Assembly: GCA_002633025.1 (NCBI GenBank)
Contig: NMRB01001406.1
Coordinates: 50,458-114,457 of the forward strand
Source of the DNA: Notospermus geniculatus
Lineage: Eukaryota > Nemertea > Pilidiophora > Heteronemertea > Lineidae
Length of the DNA stretch: 64,000 bases
Direction: 5' to 3'
Positions 22,556 to 35,095 of the stretch are shown piece after piece (the stretch's first letter is position 1; each line of letters begins with the position of its first letter). The notes beneath the pieces are model-generated. The model did no database searches, was not told the DNA's origin, and was given only the letters and a program-made list of their open reading frames with translations. Made by a program: the position numbers and the translations under genes.

Positions 22556-25500
22556 GAAATGTGAGTTATGTCCTTCAAAAGATGGCGCATTAAAGAGAAC
22601 GGATAATGGTGGTGAGTTTGGTTTCAGGATAACTCAGAAATGAAACCTCAAATTGCTGTTATTCTCGCCCTCACCCCCCATGAAGTATGTGGAAGGATGA
22701 TCTATATACTTACATACTCGCAGAAACCAGTCTCCCCAAAGTCTATGCGAGAAATGGCTACAAAGTACAGTAAAAGAGGACCTGCTGTGCCCCGTGTTAG
22801 TGTGTGTTGGTCCTCCTACTGTATGAAGCAAGGTTGCAATTAGTTGATTCTCCGTTTTCAGGTTGGGCACATGTAGTGTGTGCCCTCTACATCCCGGAGG
22901 TTCGGTTTGGGAATGTGACGACTATGGAGCCTATAATCATTGCTTCTGTTCCACATGATCGTTTTAATAAGGTATGATACAGCAGTGATCTGTATTTCCC
23001 TTGATGTCAATCATTCAGTTAGGGTCTTTAGTTTATGGTGCACATAGTGGTACTTAAAGCAGCCGAGTGGTGCTGGGATGAAGTGTGTTTGGTTTTGGTA
23101 TTCTTGAGGTACATCCTGTCCAATCATGTGCTAAGTAATGAGTCGTATTCATTCCAGGTGTGTTACATTTGTGAGGAGCAGGGCCGCGAGAGCCGGGCTT
23201 CCTCTGGAGCCTGTATGCAGTGTAATAAGAATGGCTGCAAGCAGCACTTTCATGTGACTTGGTAAGTAGCAGGTTTGCTTGGGGATGGTCCTTGGTTGGA
23301 GTGTTCATCAGCCACAGTATTGATGAGGCCACACAGCACAGAGTTCGAATCTCTTTTTGCCATCAGCCACAGGAATTGGGAACTTCTATTAAAGTTAGAG
23401 CACCATCAGTGGTGATGAGCTTCACAATCAGATGACTGGAGAATATCCTGCAACTTCTTTTCCAATGTCAGTATTTCTTTGTCCATTTTCAGTGCACAAG
23501 CTCAGGGTCTGTTATGTGAAGAACAAGGAAACTACACAGACAATGTCAAGTATTGTGGTTACTGTGTCTACCACTACAAAAAACTGGTGGGTCCCTTGTC
23601 TCATGATCGGAACGAAGTCTCTTCCAAACAAATTAGTAAATTACACCCAAGACAGATCCAAACACTGCAGATTCTCCAAGGATTGACTGACTTTGATGTT
23701 TTTCCCTTATGTTTCAGAAGAAAGACAGCCACATTAAAACTATTCCAGCATTTAAACCAGTGTCCTCGGCTACAAGCACACCAGAAAGTACCCCGGAAAA
23801 ACAGAAGGAAAAACCCTCTCTCATTCCTAAGGTAACAGTCAAAATTCAACTGGCTCTGATCCCATTACAATATGTGTGATTACATATCTATCTTTCTAAT
23901 GCATTGGTTACTGTTTCTAGGCACGAGACCCAAAAGTTGTGATGACGCGGATGACGAGCCCTACAACATCAACGGTAACCACGGTGGCACCATCAATAAC
24001 CGATCAGTCAAAAACCACTGCCATACCAGCAACACTGACACCGACGGCCTCGGCAGTTGCGACACCGAGTTTACAATCACCAAGTGACACAAGCTGCACA
24101 AATGACTCGGACATAAAGAAAACAAACAATTTCACTGCAAAATTCACAACTGCTAACTTCGTCGAGACAACTGTGACGAATTCATCAGTTGTGACAAATT
24201 GTTCAGAAAATGAATCGAAGATGGATGTGAAAAAGGAAAAGCCAAAAATCCGTGCTAGCCTGAATCGTTCTGATAGTATTAGTTCGTTATCCACAGACAC
24301 GGCCGAGGCTGACGGAAAAGCGAGCGCTTTCAGTTCATCATCGGAATTGAAAACTGACGATACTGAAATTGTAGTTGACGTTGTCGATCCTGATCCTGTA
24401 CCTGTACCTGTACCTGTACCAGTACCAGTACCAGTACCAGTACCAGTACCAGTGCCGGTTTCATCTGGCCCCACGGTAACCACGGCGACCACGGTCGCTA
24501 TGACAACCACACCAACTACATCAACATCCAGTACATTTTCCAATACATTTGAATCATTTCTGAAGGGTAACTACCCAAATGCTGACTTGCCAACATCTGG
24601 ATCTTCCGAATCGCTTAAACATGGATCTTCGTCTTTGATTGGAGAAAAAGCAGCTAAAAGGTCTAGGTTAGTCTAGAGTTATCTTATATTTGTGACCTGA
24701 TCTAGCAAATGTATGCGCATGTCGCAACCGAGGAAAGAGTTAACCGCATTACAACACAACGGTTGAAATGTACGTCTCTGCAGGTCACAAAATTTTGTAC
24801 ACTGGTAATTTTCAGATCGCTTGAAAAAGCAGAGAAGAAGAAAGCAAAGAAGGCCGAGAAAGCTGCCATGAAGGCTGCTGCAGCAGCTTCTTCAGGTACG
24901 AATGAGACGAGTCAGTTCAACCTGAGTAAGACGATGAAAGATATTCTGGCCGCGAAGGAGGATGATAACGGGCCACCAAGCCCGAGCAAGAAGGCCAGGA
25001 AGAGAAAACTCAGGTGAGTGTTAGTGATCTCAACAAAATATAGTGGAACCTCTCTCTTCAGGATGATGTTAGGACTGCCCGGTGGTGTCCTTGATTGAGA
25101 GGTGTGCTCAATACCGAGGTTTAAATGAACATGTGACCAATTTGGGACTGAACTCGGCTGTCCTTAAGAGAGGTGTGTCCTCAAGGCTGAGGTGGCCAGG
25201 AGGTTCTTTAGTTAGTATTCCAACAGCATCAATCTGCAGTACTGACCCTTGTCAAGTGCACTTTCAAACTGTACATTCAATTAACTTTGTGACATTACAA
25301 TTATCTTTGTTATTATCTTGCAGTAAAAGCCGCGAGTATGGTAGTCCCCCATCCATGCATAGTCTCTCTGCTGCGAGCACTCTTTCCTCTGCATTGCAGG
25401 GACAAAGATCTGGTAAGTTCAGTGTAAGAGCTAAAAAAAAGCTCATGTTAACTGTATATCTCCGTACCGATGTTAACTGTATATCTCCGTACCGATGAAA

Positions 25501-27495
25501 ATAAAGCTTATCTTATCTTGTCTTAAGATCATTTTCATCTTGGGTATGCCATCATATGAACTTTGACTTCCATATCCGGCAGCATAGAAATTATGCAGGC
25601 AGACTCTTGAAACCTCATGAACGTGTCAGGCGTAATCACGCCAGAGGTGTTAAGTTTATGATTCAACCAATGCTCTCTGGATAATCTTTCTACATTTATT
25701 CCTCTCTTTTCAGGATTATCCTTGCATTCAGATCCACCGTTACCCAATGGTCTTTTCTCTGGCCCTCTACGGCCATCGAGAAACATCTTGTCACCTCGCA
25801 CGGCAGGCTCCGGGGATAATGCAATGTAAGCTAATTTCTGATATTCACTCCCAACTGCTCTGCTCTGTTTCAAGTCAATTTGTTTCAACAAATATGTGAA
25901 CAAGTTTTCACTTTTGAACACGTTTCATTTGTTCAATTTCAGGAATGCCTTCCCAGCCACACTGGAACAGCTCTTAGAGAGACAGTGGGAACAGGGCTCA
26001 CAGTTTCTCATGGAGCAAGCACAGCACTTTGATAGTGAGTAATCACACTCGGAGTTCCTGAGGGGCCTATTAGTTATCACATCCACTGAGCAAGTGGCAG
26101 GTCCCGGGTTCGAATCCCGGGCGATATGGGATTAATCATCTCTTGCTCTTCAGTCCTTCGCATGGGACAGTAAGCCATAAAAGACCCCAGTCAAGTGAGG
26201 AACACAAGTAGCTTGAGATGGCTTCTTCCGTACTCACAAGGGCCAATAATCCTATGGTTTCAGCCCTGACGAAAAATCTAATACAAATACAAATACATGT
26301 ACAGTACAGTAGTTCGAGTTCCCATTTCAATTTTTCCCAAATTTACAGCAGTTTCAATTCATAACATGCCTTTCAGTTGCGTCTCTCCTGAACTGCTTGC
26401 ACCAGTTGCGCGCTGAGAACCAGCGGCTGGAGGAGCACATCACCAGTCTGATACAGCGAAGAGACCACCTCCTGGCGATCAACGCTCGCCTCTCGTTACC
26501 ACTCAATCCGAGTTCTCATTCAAATAATCCTGGCTCGCACCACAGCTCGCCTGAAGCTGGTAGTATTACGCGCAGCCCACGGATAAATAACGTACTGCCA
26601 CAAGATGGCGCGTCGTCATCTAAGGTAAGATATAGGAGTACAGCTCAGTGTGAGCACTGTTAATGCTGTCCCTTAATGCTGAAGAGGGTGCCATATGTGA
26701 GAGATCGTGGGTTCGAATCCTACAAAGCACAGCCGAGGTCAAGAACCAATACAAAGAAATTCATTAGTCTGAGTAGTGCAGTGGAAACATCGATGCCTGT
26801 CACCTCTGAGGTCTCGGGTTCGATCCCCGGTTGGACCTGCTCTTCATGTGATTGAGAGGGCGACTCTCTGACTGTGCACAGCACACGTCAATACTGCCAG
26901 CACTGCCTCTCACTTTGGAGGGTGGATTGAGTGTCTTCTGTGGGCAGAATGATCTGACAGTCGTTGATGATACTCTACACTTATGAGCTTGTAGCTATAT
27001 TAATGTTCTTCTCACAGGAGACTGGAGGGGGCCACACGGGAGGCCAGCCCCACGTCAGAAACCCTGCTACTGTGACACATACATCAACACAGAATCATGT
27101 CAACCATAGTCCAGGGGGTAAGTCCGTTGATCAATAATCGTTTGGTTTATCTTTACTCAGCAGGAATGACATGGGTTGTTTGAAGCAATATCAAGATACA
27201 TGTAAGTATGCATTTTGACAGTACTATTTGTTCTGTCATTTCAGGTGCTACAGCCAACCCCCCTCGCCACCCACCAGAAAACGGACCCACAACTTCCACG
27301 AGCGTCACGTCAGCTCACCCACACCCACACCCACGGCAACCAACACCTAATCAGATGCTGATCAACGCATCAGTTGCACAACCACAACAACATCAGCAGT
27401 TGGTCATGCAGATGATGCACACGTATACAAATCGTTCGACTGGTAATCCATCAAATTCTTCCAAAGGCCCACATGACAAAATGGACAAAACTTGA
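21432..27495 (+). CDS. MLLT10: MLLT10/MLLT6 (AF10/AF17)-type PHD-finger protein, 5' end missing
   Basis: A chromatin reader and DOT1L cofactor. Exons: partial 21432-21466 (or copy 22004-22037), 21809-21888 (or copy 22367-22446), 22557-22611, 22862-22971, 23158-23261, 23493-23586, 23718-23831, 23921-24666, 24816-25013, 25324-25412, 25714-25825, 25943-26034, 26377-26624, 27018-27117, 27245-27495 (stop). All phases agree, with about 800 codons visible. The PHD1 half is DGHGCSVAVHQ then ACYGIVQVPTGPWFCRKCES. The extended PHD region follows with CELCPSKDGALKRTDNGGWA, CYICEEQGRES and YCGYCVYHY. Low-complexity Ser/Thr/Pro regions follow, then a Lys-rich block (KAEKKKAKKAEKA). The C-terminal octapeptide motif/leucine zipper for DOT1L binding is EQLLERQWEQGSQFLMEQ and HQLRAENQRLEEHI. 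The start and first PHD cysteines (CCVC in vertebrates) are absent, lost at the N at 21431. The donor after VHQ is GC, not GT. MLLT10 and MLLT6 cannot be separated, and a single pre-duplication gene is likely. Confidence 0.93.
24392..24463 (+). repeat. Coding hexanucleotide repeat (Pro-Val)n
   Basis: cctgta/ccagta hexamers in MLLT10-like exon 8 encode an alternating Pro-Val stretch of about eleven pairs after VDVVDPD. The array switches from cctgta to ccagta units midway. The antisense frame is open only because of the repeat. Confidence 0.9.
24700..24792. repeat. Dispersed repeat (catgtcgcaacc family)
   Basis: Shares gcatgtcgcaaccgaggaaa, gagttaa, ggttgaaatgtacgtctctgcagg with the elements at 9975, 34728 and 42452. 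It lies in the intron between MLLT10-like exons 8 and 9. Confidence 0.65.
26080..26135 (+). repeat. SINE/tRNA B-box fragment
   Basis: ggtcccgggttcgaatcccg is a perfect B-box with a short stem. No matching full cloverleaf surrounds it. It lies in an MLLT10-like intron. Confidence 0.5.
26690..26890 (+). repeat. tRNA-derived SINE (two adjacent heads)
   Basis: gagatcgtgggttcgaatcc near 26700, then gtagtgcagtggaaacatcg, cacctctgaggtctcgggttcgatcc and a tail of gcacagcacacgtcaat. The second head belongs to the same family as 30600-30730. It lies in an MLLT10-like intron. Confidence 0.7.
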
Positions 27496-27642
27496 CAAAA
27501 AGATCACTGGCCGTAGTTTTGTGTCTCTGTGGAATGGAGTGGTCCATCCTCAGCAAATTATTATGGAAAGATAGAAACTGAGATTTGTATTAGATTTAAA
27601 CGTTCCAAATGTAATGACTTGGTGGCCGAAGAGACAAGATGG

Positions 27643-27648
27643 AATAAA
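27643..27648 (+). terminator. MLLT10: Polyadenylation signal of MLLT10-like gene
   Basis: AATAAA about 150 bp after the stop codon at 27495. It is a positional inference. Confidence 0.45.
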
Positions 27649-27927
27649 ATCAATGACGAGTGGAGAATTTGTGTAAATTTCAGCAAGTATTGAGGAGGCA
27701 CAGGGCACTTCCACTATCGTAAGCTATGTCCTGGTCATACTCTCTGAGTTCTCTTCCCTCAAAAAACTTACAAATTAAATAGTTAATACGTAAGTGAAAC
27801 ATTGGCGTCAACCAGATGTAAATTTGGGACAGAGGATGAAGTCAGTTCAACTCTCTTCACAGCATTTGCCCACTCAGTAATTTTCAATGCTACCATTTGA
27901 CAACAGAAGTGAAAGTTTAGGCGACAC

Positions 27928-28318
27928 TTATTTTATTTGTTGTTTTACGGATCCGCCGCACTTCTTTTTTCTGGTTTTGGAAAATAAAAATAATTGAAAA
28001 AATGGCATTATTTTTTTTCCGCCGCCCACAAACTGATCATCCTATCAATAAAAATAAAAATAATGGAAAAAAGCGCTTTATTAATTGACTGCAATACATG
28101 AAATTTTGGATCAAAATATCATGTATTGCAGATAAATGAAAAAGGATTATAAAATTTAGAATATTTTTGTACATTTTAATTTTTTTCATAGCCGCCTGTT
28201 ACATGCTTTGACAAATATAATAAAAATAATCAAATAATAGAATTATTTTTATTTTTATTTTCCTCCCTCCTGTCAGAGGTTTCCATGGGAAAAATCCGTA
28301 AAACAACAAATAAAATAA
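27928..28318. mobile_element. MITE, 391 bp with 25-bp perfect terminal inverted repeats
   Basis: The left end ttattttatttgttgttttacggat (27928-27952) is the exact complement of 28294-28318. The interior is AT-rich with repeated ataaaaataat/ttattttta blocks that themselves pair. It encodes nothing. The tta/taa at the extreme ends could be a TA/TTA-type target duplication. It lies in or just past the 3' UTR of the MLLT10-like gene. Confidence 0.85.
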
Positions 28319-29318
28319 TTGTGGCCTTAGTAAGATGTAAAAGAATACCTCTCAGGCAGCTAAAATAACAGTATATTGTACAAATAACTTCTGCTTCGAC
28401 TTGTTAGATTTGTAAATGGCTTCCTATGAATATAAGCAACTCCTACAGAGTTCAAAGGTCAATTCACGACCTTGAAATATCACTGTCCTTGTTCATTTTC
28501 TCATTCGTGTATATAGCACATCATGTCGGTCATATTCATGTTGTTTTTATCCCAGAAATCCAGAAGATGTGAACTCCCCCAGAGTAATTGGTACCTTAAT
28601 CTACCACCATTAATGAATGAAGTCAGTGCCAAATACTAAAATACCCATACTGGTGCTGAATAAGTTAATACATGTATTGTGTTGTGTTAGCCTTTTTCGG
28701 AATCACCCTATAGTGACTGCTTGTCTCAAAATGCTGTGGATTCTCAGGTAAAAATGTACTCTTTATCTAAATTTCTTAGCTGAATATGTAGGCCTAGATT
28801 ATTTTCTGTTATATACATACAATGAATGGTTTATTTTGTAATCGGCGATCTCACTTGCTTCGGACCTAGGTATTTTTGTGGGATTTGGGGCTTGGGAGAT
28901 CTGGGCCCATATTCATAAAGAACTTTAGTCTAAGTGTACGACTAATCTATAGTATTAAGAAAAAGAAAATAGAATGGCGCTCAGATTCAAGTTCCTTAAT
29001 GTGGACCCAGACCAGAAGTAAGGTGTAGACGGTGACTCTGGAATCTGGAGGTACAGGTGTACCGGTAGCTTTAGGTGGGGACGGCTGTGCACCATTGACC
29101 TCCATGTGCAGACAGAAGTCAAGGTGGATATACAAATGTATATTGGATATTGGTGTGCCATTTCAGATAAAATATTAAAAATATTTGGCAGTTTTATGTC
29201 TTGCAGGAGGAGGTGCTTCAAAAAGTCTCCTGGCGTGACAGGGGATTTCTCCCAATACGTTTGAGATTACATGTACAGGGCATACTACACTGCATCCAGT
29301 TGTTAAAATACTAGTACA

Positions 29319-29425
29319 GTGGTTGGTATTCATAAAGGCAGCAAATGCTTTTACTTCAGCTTTTGCAGTACATTTAAATTGGACAATGCTGTGAAATCGT
29401 AAGTAAAAGCATTTGATGTTTCCTC
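29319..29425. repeat. Fold-back remnant at duplication breakpoint
   Basis: Left arm ggttggtattcataaaggcagc, internal agcaaatgcttttactt pairing with aagtaaaagcattt. The expected right-hand tatgaatacc is missing. The 7.8-kb duplication begins right after it at 29426. Confidence 0.5.
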
Positions 29426-29610
29426 ATAATCCAGTGAGGTATTACCTACCAGTATGTGTTAGACTGAATGTCTCTGGGTTATTGAGGACAAGGGACCTTA
29501 TTCACATACATGTAGCCTCCACGTGGCCTGCGGATCCTTCACGCGACTGGTTCTGCCTTCCATCCTTATGACTTCGACATGGTAAAGGATAGAGAACTAG
29601 TCAAGTTCAG

Positions 29611-29717
29611 GAGCCTGTTTCATAAAGTGACTTTAAGCTTATGGTACCTTTAACCAAATGGAAAATGCATTAAGTTAATGGTACCATTAGCTTAAAATCA
29701 CTTTCTGAAACAGGCCC
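29611..29717. repeat. Fold-back element (gcctgtttcataaag ends)
   Basis: gagcctgtttcataaagtga on the left pairs with tcactttctgaaacaggccc on the right, with ggtacc-type internal pairing. In copy B (from 37433) the right half is deleted. Confidence 0.7.
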
Positions 29718-29936
29718 CAGATCTGCAAGTCCATTGAAGACCTTGTAAGTGAAGGCGCTCCTCTGCGTGATAGTTTTTTCGTGCGAGTTGGCTCTCAATG
29801 GGCAATTCCCCACAGTTGGTCTTGTTTGACTTACGCTGAGACCAATGACACAAACGACTGACCTCAGCTTTCTACAGGTGAGTTGCCCATAGAGAGACAA
29901 CTTCCACGAGAAATTCTCACATGGAATGGCACCTTA

Positions 29937-30087
29937 AAGCGGCCCATACACGATCAATATTATTGCACAATATGGGGCACAAAATAGGGGCATGTGCTTC
30001 TGGTATGATGGTAGAAGATTGGCAATAATATTGCCCGTTTTGACCCTCATGTTGTGCAATTATATTGCATGTGTATGGGCCGCTTTT
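29937..30087. repeat. Fold-back element (agcggcccatacac ends)
   Basis: aaagcggcccatacacgatc on the left and gtgtatgggccgcttt on the right, with caatattattgc pairing blocks inside. The counterpart in copy B is at 37717-37867. Confidence 0.75.
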
Positions 30088-30599
30088 GGCCCCTGCTACT
30101 GAGTGATTATTCTATTTGATATTTCTGTGGATCTAATTTAAGAAATGTTCGTTATTGTCATTAGATTCCTAGAGGAGAATGTAGCAACAAATGTAGAAAT
30201 TATAGGATTCTTTATATGTTCCTCATTGTCATGCATGAATTATTACATTAAATTACGGTATGTGATGTATTATAGTGCCCAAGGAAATTGGTGGGCCTGA
30301 CTTTGGAAATAGCGGTTCAGTTGAATAATGCACAATGAAATATTTGAAGTTTGTGCACACAGCAAAGATATTGTTTGTACATTTATACATTTTTAGGAGT
30401 TCGAATGAAAAGTGGGATGTAAGAATGTTATACTATCCTCTACCTGCTTCTATACAGATTACAAAGATCAAATTTAGCCAGGTTTTGTTGGTCCTTTTTT
30501 CAACATCATCGCGGTTAACAAGAATTGCCTTGATAGTCCACAAGTTGACTCCAACTCGGTGCTTCACCTCATAGTCCCTGACCATTGGTCTGGGCGGCC

Positions 30600-30735
30600 A
30601 AAGTGGTGCAGTGGAAACATCAGCACCTGTCACCTCTGAGTTCTGGGTTCAAACCCCTGTCAGACCTGTTCTTGACTTCACGTGACAGAGAGGATGACGC
30701 GAGTCACCAGTCCGAGGTTTTCACCACATATTTGG
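30600..30735 (+). repeat. tRNA-derived SINE
   Basis: agtggtgcagtggaaacatc (A-box-like), then cacctctgagttctgggttcaaacccc (B-box), then a tail with gacgcgagtcaccagtccgagg. Same family as 26765 and as the duplicate at 38380-38515. Confidence 0.7.
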
Positions 30736-33700
30736 TTCCCTCCTTATCTAGTGTGCATTGAACTTGCCCAATGTTTCTAAAGAGCTGATATTGCCGTATT
30801 TGACACTCGATTCGATACATGTAAGGGCATGAAATAATAACAGGTTTCTAAGGTGAAAGACGTAGCTTCCTACCATACTCGAACCCCCAAACCCTCGCAT
30901 AAGGCATCAATCGCCAGCACGCCTTAACCACTAAAATTCAGTTCAATACATGTTATCTATTGGAGTTTTGAAGGACCTTCCCTGTTGAGTGCACAGCACC
31001 CTGCATCAATCCCATGTGAAGGTCACCTCTGCCAGCAGTGAACACACTCAAGTCTCCGCAGCCCTTTGACACTTTGGTGAAGTGAAAGGCAGGGACTCGT
31101 GTTTGGACAAAACCTGTCCATTAAACATGTAGGTTGTTAGCTGTGAACACACTCAAGTCTCTGCAACCCTTTGACACTTTGGTNTTAATCTAATTAGTGC
31201 CAAAAATACCTACAATATCACTTAAGTTCATATATCACTTTACGGGTATATATCAACATTTAATTGTGGCAGAAAGTTGTTTTGCTAACTATCCATGCAT
31301 AGGAATAATTTTGATTTGTATGAAGTAGGGTGTGGAATGGCCCCCCAGCCCCCTAGGTCGTTGAGCTAAGTTCTGTTCGTGAATCGAGGTACTCTGTATG
31401 CATGCTCTTTATTCCCTGACCTGTGAGGGATTTGGACATTGTGATATTACCATGTCCCTAATATTCCTCCTCTCCTACACACAATCGGGGCATTTCACAT
31501 TGCTCTCATGTGCTGTATATTTCAACAGTATTACTCAGGGAACTCATCCACAAAGAACCTGCACCACTTGCAGATCTGTCAGGTGACTGGTTTCACTTTT
31601 TGCCCCTATAGCTCCCAAATAGCAAAAGAAACAGACATCAGTTGGCTTCAAGGCTTGCCAGTCTGTAGCGTCTCTGTGAGCGAGGGTCCCTGCCAGGTTC
31701 CAAATAGGTCTATCCCAACTCGCGGTCAGATTCAAAAGCACTGGCCAGGTTTTTCTCCTGTTATCTCAAGAGGTCAAATGGGAAGTTTATATGGAAGAAT
31801 GGCGACACTGATCATGCTGACATAGTTGTAAGTATTTGAGAGTTTCAGAATGCAATTGTATAGTTTTATGTTTTCACTTCAACAGACTTTGAATAAATTG
31901 AATTTTGATATACGGTACAATCTGTGTCTCTTCTTTAGTACGCCTCCCTCAGCTCACTGAGCTGAACCTCAGCAGATGGCCTTTCCAAAAGGTCCAGTGG
32001 AATCAATTACACATGCCTAGGCCGAAATTATTTAGACCTGGCCAGGCCTACAATCAATAAATCTGTCCGAGGCAGATTAGAATGCCGAAGGCTGGCTGGG
32101 CCTATAAACAATGACAACCTACTTGTCTGCAGTTGAGTCAACCACCGGTACACATGGCTCGGCCTACATCTCGCGGCTTAGTGATCGATTGTCAAATCAA
32201 CTAGACACGACTAGGTGCACATCTTGCATGCCTGGTAATCAACAAGGATTTACATGTATCAAATGTGGAATAAACTCCATATGACGAGACCTGCATTCTC
32301 CAGACCTGGCCAAGGTTACAATCACTGAATCTTTCAGACAGAATTGAATGCCCATACATTGCTACACCAACAGCAACCAACTTTCAGTACTGGTAGTTGA
32401 GTTAACAACTACATCTCACTGCATGTCAATTGACTGTAAAATCAACTAGGCCTACACTGTGCACATGGCTAGGCCTACATTCTTGAGATGGGGACAAACT
32501 GGTACTAAAATCTGTATGTTTGAAAAGTTAATATAAACCATTAGTTTCGCATAGAAGAGACAAGCCCTTTGACACCAGACCCGGGAGTTCAGGACAGATG
32601 TCGGGAGGAATGATTAGTAACAAAGGAGAGACACATTATGAAGAAACCCATTGAAGACGCATGCAAACTTCCATTAAAATAGGCAATTAATTTATTTACA
32701 AAATGTATGTAACAAATCTGTAAAAGACACCTCAAACTGTACAGATAAATAGGAAGAAGATGGATAGAAGAGAAGAGAGATGCAAACAACGAATAACGGT
32801 GGATATGAATCAGTGTCCGTAAAATCAAGATGTCCTCTTGGATGTTACTGAGCTTGAACAGATGGAAGTACAACGATGTGGGAGCTCGTTGAAGGCCGAC
32901 TAGTTTCACCACAATCTGTTGCGGATCTGAAATCGATCGAGAGAAGGAATTAGGAATCAGAAGGGATGAGACTTCCTCCTTTACAGACGTTGCCTCTCTG
33001 TCAAATGAACTGATCATAGGCCATGCTATGATGTCAGCCATGGCAGTGACACACAACAGTCACAGTAAGTTTCTTCAAATTGAAGAAAACTGGAATCAAT
33101 TCTGCCTCCTTTGGGGAAGATTTGGCACGTACTTCTACAAGATTTGTTCACGGCGCTCAGAAATCCACCTTACCTGGCTGGAGGGGTAGGAAGAGGAACT
33201 GTTCCCTCTGGAATATCTTGTTCATTATCATCTGACATTACTTGGTTTTCTGTAAACAAAGACAAGAATTACATTGTCTTCTCTTGATCAGTACTCATTC
33301 GACAATTTACTGGTACACATAAAACTCATAACAAAATCGTCTTCGTCGGTGAAAAGTTTAAGGCACAAACACCCCAATTTCTTTGAATTAGTTTTTACCA
33401 AGCTATTCTACTCACCATCAACAGAGAAAAGCCCCGTGCCACGTCCACTGGGTGCAGACACCGTGAAGGACATGTAGTCCTTCTCTGCACCTGATTTCGG
33501 AGTTGTATTTTTTGGAATATCAGGCTGGAAATTAGATCAAGATGTTTAACTTAGCATGATCAACGAACCATCCATACTTTTGTCATCATCAGCATCAGCT
33601 AACTTCGACAGACATCAATTTTTGACAGTGAAGTACTGTAGGCAATTGGACAGAGTGCCAATTCAACCAGTAGCAGGATAATGCATATGTCCTGTGCACT

Positions 33701-34727
33701 TCAACCAATCCAAATATGGCGAGTGCAACTTCAAGAACGTACCAGTGGTTTTCTTGGAACTGCTGTAGTTGATTGTTTACCAGTAGGCAGAAGGCCCAAG
33801 GGTGTGTCCGTCTGAAAGGAAGGGGAGATACTGTCTTCAGATCCCACTCAAGCCCAAACAAGGCCTGTCAATATCACACTGTGATAGGCTACATGTCCTG
33901 GCAGGCGTTTCATTCACAACAGGCTCATTGTCCCAATTGGTCAGCCAACTACGATTGACACTGTACACAAATTCCTTCAATACTCACAGCATAAGTAATC
34001 GACGCCTGGTGAAGCTGTGCAGCTTGTCTCTGTAGAGTTTGTCTTAAGAAACTCTCATCTTTGAGTGCGTGTAAACTCGCTTGTAAAATAGCAAACTTCT
34101 TTTCCCATGTCCGGTTGAGTTTGTCTAATTCTCTTTTTAATCTGAAAGAAAATGATGTGAAACCAATCATTCCCAAAACACACTCTGACTTTCAGCGCAC
34201 AACACTAACAGTTTACATGCTGTTCAGGTCCAAGGACTAAGTAAAGGCCTGTCTTCGACCAGGTTCCTCATGTAGGCCTAGACGTTAGTGAAGTTTCTTT
34301 TTCAGGTAGAACTTCCAGGATCCCAGCAGAGGATCCTAAGTAGACTGGGCACTACAAACTTCATACCTAGCCACCTCGGCCTGCAGCCTCAATTCATTCC
34401 TCTTCATCTTCTCCATGTCCATCATCTCCAGATTCTTATCTGCTTGCGCCGCACGTTCCTTGGCCAGGATTTCCTCGACCACGCGTTTCTGTTCCATCAA
34501 CCTGGTATAACGCTCCCTTTCATCTCTGAGAAGGGCTTCGGTCTCTCTGTTTGCTGTTTCAAGGATATCGTCCTTCATTGATTTCATTTTCTCATCGAGT
34601 TCTTTCTCATGAAGGAGTCGCTGGTTCTCCATCTGGAAATCGACATCAAACTGATCATAATACCAGTAGAGGTAACTGGAATCCAGGACTGAGAACTGAG
34701 CCTTCTTCCCCCCCCCCCCCACGCCAT

Positions 34728-34930
34728 GTGACCCGCTCTAGCAAAAGTAGGCACTTGTTGCCACCAAGGAAAGGGTTAACGGCTTAACTGGCTTACACCA
34801 AAACAGCTGAAATGTGATGTCTCAGCAGGTTGACAATTAGCAGTGGACAGCGGTGATGATAGTTGAGTAAACTGATGACCAATGATGATTACTTGCGACA
34901 AGCGCCTGCTTTTGGAGAGGTCACATACCA
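34728..34930. repeat. Dispersed repeat (catgtcgcaacc family), copy A
   Basis: gtgacccgctctagcaaaag, gccaccaaggaaagggttaa, cagctgaaatg and gagtaaactgatgaccaatg in the same order as at 9975 and 24700. The duplicate is at 42452-42640. A homopolymer C run lies just before it. Confidence 0.7.
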
Positions 34931-34984
34931 GGACAGAGAATTGAGCATCCCCCCACCCTCAGAAAACTTCTGCTGTCAATGAGA

Positions 34985-35095
34985 GCCACTCTATCAATCA
35001 CCTGAGCAACATGTCCGATCAGGGATCGAACCAGGATTATAGAGGTGAGAGGTGATAAACTCTCCACTACACCACTCTGACAGCCCCAAAAGAAA
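34985..35095 (-). repeat. tRNA-derived SINE, followed by related fragments
   Basis: On the minus strand: gtcagagtggtgtagtggag, then cctggttcgatccctgatcg. Two further B-box-like segments (ggttgtaggttcaactcc near 35150 and a relative near 35320) follow. All are repeated in copy B (42697-43100). Confidence 0.65.

Noticed and set aside
24004-24543. 179-codon antisense frame with (Gly-Thr)n
   Set aside because: It is the complement of MLLT10-like exon 8 and its Pro-Val repeat. The sense frame is supported by splice phase and homology.
32589-33056. 155-codon minus-strand frame MCVTAMADIIAWP...
   Set aside because: It overlaps the last exon of the C10orf67-like duplicate in another frame. The spliced frame ending in VLPSVQAQ fits phase from the preceding exon in both copies.
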